Part shown: piece after piece, positions 25,592 to 31,422 of the stretch
Position numbering within the stretch: position 1 is the first letter of the stretch
How the letters are laid out: each line of letters begins with the position of its first letter
NCBI GenBank assembly: GCA_027488815.1
Contig: JAIYAX010000016.1
Location: forward strand, 1 to 39,767
Direction of reading: 5' to 3'
Origin: Cytophagaceae bacterium
GTDB lineage: Bacteria; Bacteroidota; Bacteroidia; Cytophagales; JAIYAX01
Length of the DNA: 39,767 bases
Translations under genes and position numbers: made by a program
Notes under the pieces: model-generated
Database searches by the model: none
Told to the model about the DNA's origin: nothing
Seen by the model: only the letters and a program-made list of their open reading frames with translations

Positions 25592-25740
25592 CCATAGTTC
25601 CTCTAAGAGACACCCAATTTTACAGATAAAAAAACCTGAAGAAAACTCAGCCGCTCCTATAAGTGCTTTATGAAGGCCGTTTTTCGTTTCAAAACTCAAG
25701 ATTAAATAAATTAAGGGTAGTTGAACGACAGTTACCGCTG

Positions 25741-25757
25741 TTAGGTGCTGGGCTTTA
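25741..25757 (+). repeat. Left 17-bp inverted repeat of R-M module
   Basis: TTAGGTGCTGGGCTTTA. Its reverse complement occurs at 27879-27895 with 15 of 17 bases matching. It ends 1 nt before the methyltransferase stop codon. Confidence 0.6.
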
Positions 25758-25758
25758 T

Positions 25759-26703
25759 TCATTCGTGGTATACAAGTTCTAATTGTCCGACTGTAATTTG
25801 CTTGTTTTCTTGTCTGTCGTTGATATACTCGTTGATACAGTTTGCAACGTATTCTCCAAGTTTTACAGGGACTGCATTTCCTATGATTTGTTCAAGGTCT
25901 GTCTTGCTACCGTTGAAAATAAAGTTTTCGGGAAAAGTTTGAATTAAACTTCTTTCTTTTGTTGATAGAGGTCTTACTTTGTCAGAAATTTCAACTGTGT
26001 CTCCTTCGTGTTTTGTGTAGCCTTTTGGAATTGGTCGGTTTACACCACGAATTGTTGGACTTGGTTCGTAAATACTGAAAATGCCACGTCTTGCATAACT
26101 TCTTGGGTGTCTGTAGTAATGCTCAACTCCAAGTGATTTGCCGAAATAGTCAAACAAAGTCATTTGTTTGCTTGCTAAATTTTTGTTGAAGTATGGATTT
26201 AGAAAATTGTCTGTTGAATGTTTATGTCCGACTAAGAAAAAACGTTTTCTTGATTGTGGAACTCCACAAAAACTGGCATCTAAAACTTGATAAGAAATTC
26301 CATATCCTGCTTCCTTTAAAATTTGTAATGATTTCTTCAGAATGTGACTCTTTGCAATTCGCTCAACATTTTCCATTACAAACCAATCGGGTTTTGCTGA
26401 GGCTACAATATTTGCATAAGAGATTGTCAGGTCTGCACGACCTAACGTTTCGTCCCTTTTTCCTGCACTTGAAAAGTCTTGGCAAGGTGGACCACCAATA
26501 ATCATTTGTGGTTTAAGGCTCTTAACAAATTCAAGTCCTTCTTCGCTTCCTAAGTCCATGTCGTAAATTGGGTGATTGAAATTATCTCTATAAACTTTTA
26601 CTGCTGGCTCCCATTTGTCAAATGCCGCTAATATTTTAAAACCTGCATGTTGAAACCCAAGCGACAAACCGCCACAACCTGAAAACAAATCTACTGTTTC
26701 CAT
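25759..26703 (-). CDS. C5-cytosine DNA methyltransferase of a type II R-M system
   Basis: 314 residues. Motif order is canonical: I DLFSGCGGLSLGF (6-17), IV GGPPCQDFSSAGKR with catalytic Cys74, VI ENVERI (111), VIII QSRKRFFLVG (150), IX RPLSTKERSLIQTFP and X GNAVPVKLGE (275). It transfers a methyl group from SAM to carbon 5 of cytosine. The target-recognition region between VIII and IX is short. It follows the restriction gene with a TAATG overlap of one base, so translation is coupled. A HindVP partner suggests recognition of GRCGYC-type sites (inference). The codon and base use is AT-richer than in the flanking housekeeping genes, a sign of transfer. Confidence 0.92.
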   Translation of the reverse strand: METVDLFSGCGGLSLGFQHAGFKILAAFDKWEPAVKVYRDNFNHPIYDMDLGSEEGLEFVKSLKPQMIIGGPPCQDFSSAGKRDETLGRADLTISYANIVASAKPDWFVMENVERIAKSHILKKSLQILKEAGYGISYQVLDASFCGVPQSRKRFFLVGHKHSTDNFLNPYFNKNLASKQMTLFDYFGKSLGVEHYYRHPRSYARRGIFSIYEPSPTIRGVNRPIPKGYTKHEGDTVEISDKVRPLSTKERSLIQTFPENFIFNGSKTDLEQIIGNAVPVKLGEYVANCINEYINDRQENKQITVGQLELVYHE

Positions 26704-27779
26704 TATGTGAATAGTTCTGGTGAGTTGTAAATAATTGCATCAAATCGTCTTTCTGGACTTAACAAATGCTGTCCACCGCCTAGAATGATTTTTCTGATTT
26801 CTTTCTTTTCAATTCTCGGTTTTGTCAATTCAGCACAAGTCATATACCTGTTTGTAATTCGGCCACTTACTGCAAATGCCTTGTCATTTTTAGTATTGTA
26901 TGAAAGTTCGTCAATAATTTTGTGGTGGTTAATTTGACCTTGATTTGCAAAGTCATAAAGCATCTTGAAAAGCCAAATGATAGTTCTTACTTGACGAGTA
27001 ATTCTGTTTGAACCTGCGGATAACTCACCCCTTGCAACATCAACAAAGAGTTGAGTAAAAGCGAAGTTTGACCAAATAAAAACATCTAAACAATTGTCTG
27101 CGAGTTTTGGCGATTTGCCATTTGTTTTCCAAATAGGTTGCATTAGTAACGGTTTTTGTTTGCCCAAAACAGAAAGGATTACACGGTCAATTCCCGTTAT
27201 CATTTCAGTAATATAAGACCATACAGAAACACCGTCTGTCCAATCAGTGATTGTGTCAAACCTATTTCCAATAAGTGAAGAAAGTTCCTTTTTGTTGTCT
27301 TTGAAGTTAGAAGCAATACTGCAAGCCAAATAAACTATCGTATCAGGGCGGATTACTATTTCACAACCAAAGTATTCTTCACTTAGATTACAAGTTGAAT
27401 TGTCAGGAAGTGCTGTTAATTTAACTTCAATTGGGCGTAAACATTGTCCGTTACTTCTTAGTTGGGTAACTAAATCAACTCTTGGTAAAGTTCCAATAAC
27501 TAATTGCTGATATGGTGTATATTGACTTTCAAAAGAGAAAAATAAATCGTCAGCGTTTGGTTCAATTCCGTAAAGTTGTTCCGCAGATATTTTCGTGTGT
27601 TTTACTTTAAGTTGATTGTCAAGATAGAGATAAACGTTTTCTAAGTTCTTAGAAGCAATAAAATTTGTCAAACCCGCAGGGAAAGAGGAATTAAATTGGT
27701 TCTTGCCCCAAGTGTCGGTTTGGGCAAAGTCCCTGTTTGAATATTTTACTCCGAAAAGTCCGGATTTTTCCTGTATCAT
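26703..27779 (-). CDS. HindVP-family type II restriction endonuclease
   Basis: 358 residues. The N-terminal pattern SGLFGVKYSNRDFAQTDTWG, the central LPRVDLVTQ and PIEVKLTALPDNSTC, and EIVIRPDTIVYLACSI match my recollection of the HindVP family. Asp102 and Glu118-x-Lys120 fit a PD-(D/E)xK nuclease core, which would cut unmodified DNA with Mg2+. HindVP recognises GRCGYC and pairs with a C5 methyltransferase, as here; the exact site for this enzyme is not proven. Restriction gene first and methyltransferase second in one transcript is notable because no controller gene is visible to delay restriction. Confidence 0.8.
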   Translation of the reverse strand: MIQEKSGLFGVKYSNRDFAQTDTWGKNQFNSSFPAGLTNFIASKNLENVYLYLDNQLKVKHTKISAEQLYGIEPNADDLFFSFESQYTPYQQLVIGTLPRVDLVTQLRSNGQCLRPIEVKLTALPDNSTCNLSEEYFGCEIVIRPDTIVYLACSIASNFKDNKKELSSLIGNRFDTITDWTDGVSVWSYITEMITGIDRVILSVLGKQKPLLMQPIWKTNGKSPKLADNCLDVFIWSNFAFTQLFVDVARGELSAGSNRITRQVRTIIWLFKMLYDFANQGQINHHKIIDELSYNTKNDKAFAVSGRITNRYMTCAELTKPRIEKKEIRKIILGGGQHLLSPERRFDAIIYNSPELFT

Positions 27780-27878
27780 TTTGTTTATTATATAGATTTC
27801 AAATTTACAAAAATTGTCCTTTGTATGTCTTTTAAAAGGTTCAAAGTTGTTAACGAGTTACTGTCGGTTGTGTCGGTT

Positions 27879-27895
27879 TAAAGCCTTGCACCTAA
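27879..27895 (-). repeat. Right 17-bp inverted repeat of R-M module
   Basis: On the minus strand reads TTAGGTGCAAGGCTTTA, pairing with the repeat at 25741-25757 (15 of 17). It lies 1 nt before the 146-bp recombinase-derived repeat. Confidence 0.6.
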
Positions 27896-27896
27896 T

Positions 27897-28042
27897 TACT
27901 CCGTTGGCGAATCATTTCGCTTATTTCCCATATCGCCGAGGTCTATGTGTTCCAACAGGCTCTTTCAAAGGCCCTTCAAATAGCCAATCATCTGGTTTGT
28001 ACTCCTTGAGGTATTTTTGGATCAAGCTGAGGATGTTTTCAG
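27897..28042. repeat. 146-bp repeat, copy A
   Basis: Ungapped match to 29895-30040 with about 11 differences. It starts at TACTCCGTTGGCG and ends at GGATGTTTTCAG. It encodes, on the minus strand, the end of a tyrosine-recombinase remnant, and its left end carries an imperfect GGCGAA-TCAT-TTCGCt hairpin. It lies right beside the R-M module. Confidence 0.85.
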
Positions 28043-28204
28043 CCAATATAGCAGTTCTGTCTTTTTTTTCCTTCCCTAATATGCTAAAAATTTTTCCGCT
28101 GTCCTGGGCAAGTCATCTACCCTTAGTTTAAATAGTTCGCCCAGTCGCAGCCCGGCAGAGTAGATCAGCATCAGGAGGGTTATGTGCTTCAGTCTTTCTG
28201 TGGC
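27921..28204 (-). pseudogene. Tyrosine recombinase (integrase) remnant, frameshifted and truncated
   Basis: Minus-strand translation gives TERLKHITLLMLIYSAGL, then RLGELFKLRVDDL, the catalytic-arginine box of XerC/D-like recombinases. A frameshift at an AAAAATTTTT run (near 28085) separates this from KEKKDRTAILAENIL and KYLKEYKPDDWLFEGP, the beta-hairpin and following part of the same domain. The N-terminal SAM-like domain and the C-terminal HxLRH and Tyr boxes are absent; a stop at 27921 follows. The 5' side is cut at the REP and RAYT element. It cannot encode a working recombinase. Confidence 0.75.
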
Positions 28205-28221
28205 CCAATCGCCCCCAATCG

Positions 28222-28267
28222 CCCCCGTTTGCAACGGGGGTGAATTAGAAGATCGTTTGCAACGATC
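28222..28267. repeat. REP pair 5' of RAYT (unit 1)
   Basis: Two perfect hairpins with a common core and TGC loop: CCCCCGTTTGCAACGGGGG (28222-28240, 8-bp stem) and GATCGTTTGCAACGATC (28251-28267, 7-bp stem). Confidence 0.8.
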
Positions 28268-28386
28268 AACCTTATCAAATACAAAGTACATTTATGGTAT
28301 TGCAGGTGATAAGTATCGAATAGCAGACCAGAATGGCATCTACTTCACTACTTCTACCATCGTTGATTGGATTGATGCCCCAATCG

Positions 28387-28432
28387 CCCCCGTTTGCAAC
28401 GGGGGTGAATGAGAAGATCGTTTGCAACGATC
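28387..28432. repeat. REP pair 5' of RAYT (unit 2)
   Basis: Same two hairpins at 28387-28405 and 28416-28432, immediately upstream of the intact RAYT start. Confidence 0.8.
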
Positions 28433-28463
28433 AACCTTATCAAATACATAGTACATTTATGGT

Positions 28464-29012
28464 ATGGCAGGTGATAAGTATCGAATAGCAGACCAGAATG
28501 GCAACTACTTCATTACTTCTACCATCGTTGATTGGATTGATGTCTTTACCAGAATCTCTTATAAAGAGATTATAGTCCAATCACTTAATTATAGTGTCGA
28601 GATGAAAGGTTTGGAAATTTATGCCTGGGTCTTGATGTCTAATCATCTCCATATGGTCTGTCGTGCAAGGGAGGGGTATAAACTTTCTGAGATTTTAAGA
28701 GATTTCAAAAAGTTTACTTCCAAACAAATTATTGAAGAGATAAAAAAAAGTAATGAAAGTAGGGCGGAATGGTTCTTAGATAAATTTTCGTTTGAGGCGA
28801 GAAAAACGGGTAGAGCAGAAAATTATAAAGTGTGGCAAGATGCAAACCATGCTATCGAAATTAGTGGTTACATTCATGTTGAAGGTAAGATTGAATACAT
28901 CCACTTAAATCCTGTGAGAGCAGGTTGGGTAAATGAGGAGGCTGACTATGTATACAGCAGTGCCAGAGATTACGCAGATGGAAAGGGCTTGGTTAAAGTT
29001 ACAGTATTGTGA
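28464..29012 (+). CDS. REP-associated tyrosine transposase (RAYT, Y1_Tnp/IS200-like)
   Basis: 182 residues, the usual length, apparently intact. The HuH metal motif is in YAWVLMSNHLHMV (His61, His63). Further family marks are LSEILRDFKKFTSKQI, VWQDANHAIEI, EYIHLNPVRAGWV and YVYSSARDYADGKGL. The nucleophile is a tyrosine in the C-terminal helix region. RAYTs nick and rejoin single-stranded REP hairpins and are single-copy domesticated relatives of IS200/IS605 transposases. REP pairs flank the gene on both sides, as is typical. An ATG at 28464 begins directly after the second REP unit; the upstream duplicated copy has lost its start. Confidence 0.9.
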   Translation: MAGDKYRIADQNGNYFITSTIVDWIDVFTRISYKEIIVQSLNYSVEMKGLEIYAWVLMSNHLHMVCRAREGYKLSEILRDFKKFTSKQIIEEIKKSNESRAEWFLDKFSFEARKTGRAENYKVWQDANHAIEISGYIHVEGKIEYIHLNPVRAGWVNEEADYVYSSARDYADGKGLVKVTVL

Positions 29013-29081
29013 AAGAAACAAAAATGCATTCGCTGTAAGCGAATATCTCGCTCGCCCCCGTTTCAAACGAGGGCGAGTGGT
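28989..29081 (+). repeat. 93-bp repeat: RAYT 3' end plus REP pair, copy 1
   Basis: Matches 30078-30170 with about three differences and no gaps. It covers the last codons of the RAYT gene (GLVKVTVL), the 15-nt spacer and both 3' REP hairpins. Confidence 0.88.
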
Positions 29082-29094
29082 GAGGGCGAGTGGT
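29028..29094. repeat. REP pair 3' of RAYT with 13-bp tandem tail
   Basis: Hairpin 1: ATTCGCTGTAAGCGAAT (29028-29044). Hairpin 2: arms CTCGCCC and GGGCGAG (29051-29057 and 29071-29077) extended by CGTTT/AAACG with one C-A mismatch. The last 13 bp, GAGGGCGAGTGGT, are repeated in tandem (29069-29081 and 29082-29094). Confidence 0.8.
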
Positions 29095-29114
29095 GAGTTC
29101 GGCTTTCTTTTCTG

Positions 29115-29441
29115 TCAAGCGAGTTTAATAAAATTGTCTTCAAGTTTTACGTTAAAATTGATTTCTGCTTTTAATGCTCTGAATACTTTTAATATAGTGT
29201 CAATGGTAGCACTGTTGGCACTACTTTCAAGTTTAGAGATTTGAGCTTTCTGAACTCCAACAAGTCTTCCAAGTTCTTCTTGTGTCAAGTTTCTTTCTTG
29301 TCTTGCGGCTTTAATCATTTTACCCAAAACGTCCATGCGAAGTTCATACTCGTATTCGTCTCGCTCTTGTGTCCCTACTTTGCCGATGTATTTGTCTTTC
29401 ATTTCGGCAAGTGAGTATGTCTTTAATTCTTTAGTTGCCAT
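29115..29441 (-). CDS. XRE-family antitoxin (HigA type)
   Basis: 108 residues. After a charged N-terminal stretch, a helix-turn-helix domain is clear at about 38-90: LGKMIKAARQERNLTQEELG, then RLVGVQKAQISKLESSA and ATIDTILKVFRAL. It should bind and neutralise the toxin encoded 4 nt upstream and repress their shared promoter. The toxin-first order is that of higBA. The stop codon lies about 20 nt from the REP tail of the RAYT element, so the pair is boxed in between mobile sequences. Confidence 0.88.
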   Translation of the reverse strand: MATKELKTYSLAEMKDKYIGKVGTQERDEYEYELRMDVLGKMIKAARQERNLTQEELGRLVGVQKAQISKLESSANSATIDTILKVFRALKAEINFNVKLEDNFIKLA

Positions 29442-29445
29442 ATGA

Positions 29446-29787
29446 TCACTTTTGTCGTTTGTTGTTAAAATATTTGTCTCTCAGTCTTACTGCCCGGTCA
29501 ATTTCGTTTACCGGAACTTTGTCAGCTTTCTTAATAAAACCGTGGGTCGCTATGACCAAAGTTTCTTTGTTATCTGTCTTGTCCCAAAAAGCAAGAAGCC
29601 TGATTTGAAGTCCTGCAAACTTTGTCCTTAACTCCCAAATGTCATTTTGAAGTTTCTTGAAAAGTTTTGGGTCATTCGTTTGTTCAGCAAGGTCAATATT
29701 GTAAAAGATTTTCTTAATTGTCTTTGGGTCGAGTTGCGAAATGAACTCGTCCGCTTCTTCTAAAAATTTTGTCTCGAAAAATCTCAT
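29446..29787 (-). CDS. RelE/HigB-like toxin (Gp49 type)
   Basis: 113 residues. IWELRTKFAGLQIRLLAFWD, ETLVIATHGFIKKADKVPVN and EIDRAVRLRDKYF match the phage-derived Gp49-like HigB/RelE family, which cleaves mRNA at the ribosome. The gene precedes its XRE antitoxin by 4 nt. No frameshift is seen, so the pair may be functional. It is AT-richer than the housekeeping genes and lies between the RAYT element and the second integrase-derived repeat. Confidence 0.88.
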   Translation of the reverse strand: MRFFETKFLEEADEFISQLDPKTIKKIFYNIDLAEQTNDPKLFKKLQNDIWELRTKFAGLQIRLLAFWDKTDNKETLVIATHGFIKKADKVPVNEIDRAVRLRDKYFNNKRQK

Positions 29788-29894
29788 TCAATACTGTCGT
29801 GTTCAACGTCACAAAGATACTAAATGTTTCCATAAATAGAAACCATATTTTTTGTGAACTTCTTAGGTGTCATGTTGCTAATCTGACGCACAAC

Positions 29895-30040
29895 TACTCC
29901 GTTGGCGAATCATTTCGCCTATTTCCCATATCGCCGAGGTCCAGGTGTTCCAACAGGCTCTTTTAAAGGCCCTTCAAGTAGCCAATCATCTGTTTTATGC
30001 TCCTTGAGGTATTTTTGGATCATCCCGAGGATGTTTTCAG
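29895..30040. repeat. 146-bp repeat, copy B
   Basis: Second copy of 27897-28042, exactly 1998 bp away. Here the boundary hairpin GGCGAA-TCAT-TTCGCC (29904-29919) is perfect. It lies on the right of the TA pair as copy A lies on the right of the R-M pair. Its right end joins a REP at TTTTCAG/TCTCGC. Confidence 0.85.
29919..30040 (-). pseudogene. Tyrosine recombinase remnant, second copy
   Basis: The minus strand encodes ENILGMIQKYLKEHKTDDWL followed by LEGPLKEPVG, homologous to the remnant at 27921-28204 and stopping at the same place (RRYGK). Only about 40 codons survive; the catalytic Arg box is missing because the REP sequence starts there. Confidence 0.65.
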
Positions 30041-30045
30041 TCTCG

Positions 30046-30072
30046 CTCGCCCCCGTTTCAAACGAGGGCGAG
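30046..30072. repeat. Solo REP hairpin
   Basis: Arms CTCGCCC and GGGCGAG around a CGTTTCAAACG core, same family as the 3' REPs of the RAYT gene, followed by GTGGTG. Confidence 0.75.
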
Positions 30073-30077
30073 TGGTG

Positions 30078-30170
30078 TTGGTTAAAGTTACAGTATTGTG
30101 AAAGAAATAAAAATGCATTCGCTGCAAGCGAATATCTCGCTCGCCCCCGTTGCAAACGAGGGCGAGTGGT
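30078..30170 (+). repeat. RAYT 3'-end relic with REP pair, copy 2
   Basis: Contains the last ~8 codons of a RAYT gene and its stop (30098-30100 region), the spacer, and REP hairpins at 30117-30133 and 30140-30166. The rest of the gene is missing, so this is a deletion derivative of the element at 28213-29094. Confidence 0.8.
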
Positions 30171-30217
30171 CTACGCCAGGTGATCCACCTTTAAACCAAA
30201 ACTACAACTGTAAAAAA

Positions 30218-31312
30218 TCAGGGTGCCGGAGTAACTTTCATGGCAGCCTTCATGTCATCCCATGCATAATACTGAAAGGTGCGGTTGTCACTCATGGCCA
30301 CAAACAAGCCTCCCGGAAACTTGTTGCCAAAGCTATGGGCCACAATGTCGTTGCCATCGCTTTCTACTGTGGAGGCTAAAACTACCCCTACCTCCGTGTG
30401 TACATGGGCTCCGGATCCATCTCCTTCTCGTGCAAAAAATTTGAAGGCATTGCGCTGCTGATCTGATACGATGATGTAACCGGTGGTGTCTGTAGTGGGA
30501 TAGATGCTGATGCCTTCATTGTCTTCGGCAAAACCGGTGGTGCCAAATAGGGCCAATTCTTCATCTCCACGGCCAGGGTCTGCATAATACTTGCGAATAC
30601 CAACCCCCTCATCACAGTAATACACAAAACCTAAAGCTTGGTCTACTGCTATGGCCTCAATCTCCTTTTTGCCTGAAAAGTGGCCGAATTTTCGTACCAA
30701 TTCTGCTTTTACTATCCCTGAACCATTATCACTAAGCAAATACTGCCATAAGTAGCTGCCACCGGTCGGTCCGTTTTTCCTTCCTACAATGGCATAAATT
30801 CTCTTATCTGCATCTTTGTACAAAGCAATACCCATCAAATCACGGAATTCAGGCCCCAGCTCTCCTTCAAAGACTTCAATTCCTCCCTTGTCCAATGGTC
30901 TGAAATCGGGCACTGAGAAGATGCGCAACTTGGAGGTCATACGCTCAGTGGCAACTACAATATCCGTGGCCTTGCCTGCCAGTTCTAAGCCGTAGGCCAA
31001 GTCCACATTGTTGGGCCGTTTGAGACCGGGAACAGTATCTACAATTTGCCCCTGTAGGTTGAAAACATACAATCCTCCTTGCTCATCTTTATCCGTGCCA
31101 ATCACCAAGCCCTCTTCAGGATTTGAAGGGTTAACCCAAATGGCAGGGTCATCGGTATCAAACTGAACAGCTTGCGTGGTGATACGAGGCATCAATGCAT
31201 GGATAGAAGTATCCGCTGCATTGCTCTGCTGTGCAGCATTCTCAGTTTTTGATGTGCAATGGCTGAGCGAGATACCCGCAACAATCCATAAAGTCCACTT
31301 GATTTTGCTCAT
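30218..31312 (-). CDS. Beta-propeller phytase lipoprotein
   Basis: 364 residues. A lipobox (ISLSHC, Cys19) marks a lipoprotein. The six-bladed beta-propeller phytase family is recognised by DDPAIWVNPSNPEEGLVIGT, the DKDEQGGLYVFNLQG strand, KRPNNVDLAYG, FRDLMGIALYKD, KKEIEAIAVDQALGFVYYCD and DNEGISIYP; these acidic residues bind the Ca2+ ions that hold the substrate phosphates. It removes phosphate from inositol hexakisphosphate. It is the last gene of a minus-strand series with a TonB-dependent receptor and a beta-helix lipoprotein, a context known for phytases of Gram-negative bacteria. Its stop lies 48 nt from the accessory island. Confidence 0.92.
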   Translation of the reverse strand: MSKIKWTLWIVAGISLSHCTSKTENAAQQSNAADTSIHALMPRITTQAVQFDTDDPAIWVNPSNPEEGLVIGTDKDEQGGLYVFNLQGQIVDTVPGLKRPNNVDLAYGLELAGKATDIVVATERMTSKLRIFSVPDFRPLDKGGIEVFEGELGPEFRDLMGIALYKDADKRIYAIVGRKNGPTGGSYLWQYLLSDNGSGIVKAELVRKFGHFSGKKEIEAIAVDQALGFVYYCDEGVGIRKYYADPGRGDEELALFGTTGFAEDNEGISIYPTTDTTGYIIVSDQQRNAFKFFAREGDGSGAHVHTEVGVVLASTVESDGNDIVAHSFGNKFPGGLFVAMSDNRTFQYYAWDDMKAAMKVTPAP

Positions 31313-31422
31313 ATTCTATTATGGGGCATCCTTTTGAAATTGCATCCGTCGCCAAAAACCAATTCTGGTTTCTAAAGCCCTGTGCTAAAAAAAGGAAAGA
31401 CCTTTGTTTAAATCCCTTTCAA

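Larger units (their letters stand above)
25207..25740. other. Gene-free 534-bp region with three hairpin structures
   Basis: No convincing gene is seen. It marks the left edge of the accessory island and contains an 11-bp perfect stem (25220-25253), a REP-like palindrome (25377-25401) with a degenerate second copy, and a nested inverted repeat (25537-25591). Base composition falls to AT-rich towards the right end where the restriction-modification genes begin. Confidence 0.6.
28213..28542 (+). repeat. 165-bp tandem duplication over the RAYT 5' end
   Basis: Two head-to-tail units, 28213-28377 and 28378-28542, differ at only a few bases. Each holds two REP hairpins and the first ~26 codons of the RAYT gene. 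The first unit reads ATT where the second has the ATG start, so only the second copy begins an intact gene. Confidence 0.9.

Noticed and set aside
25700-25760. Possible integron attC site downstream of the methyltransferase (minus-strand ACCTAAC, matching RYYYAAC)
   Set aside because: No matching GTTRRRY partner at a plausible distance and no integron-integrase-specific region in the recombinase remnants, so only one half-site is supported.
28076-28291. 71-residue minus-strand open frame as a complete small gene
   Set aside because: Its N-terminal half is antisense REP sequence and its C-terminal half is a fragment of a tyrosine recombinase cut by a frameshift; annotated as pseudogene instead.
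28182-28412. 76-residue open frame with repeated PIAPVCNGGE
   Set aside because: It is a by-product of the 165-bp tandem duplication: REP DNA read through plus the start-less copy of the RAYT 5' end.
28222-30166. CRISPR array because of several similar palindromic repeats
   Set aside because: Repeats are irregularly spaced REP hairpins tied to a RAYT gene; there are no uniform spacers and no cas genes.
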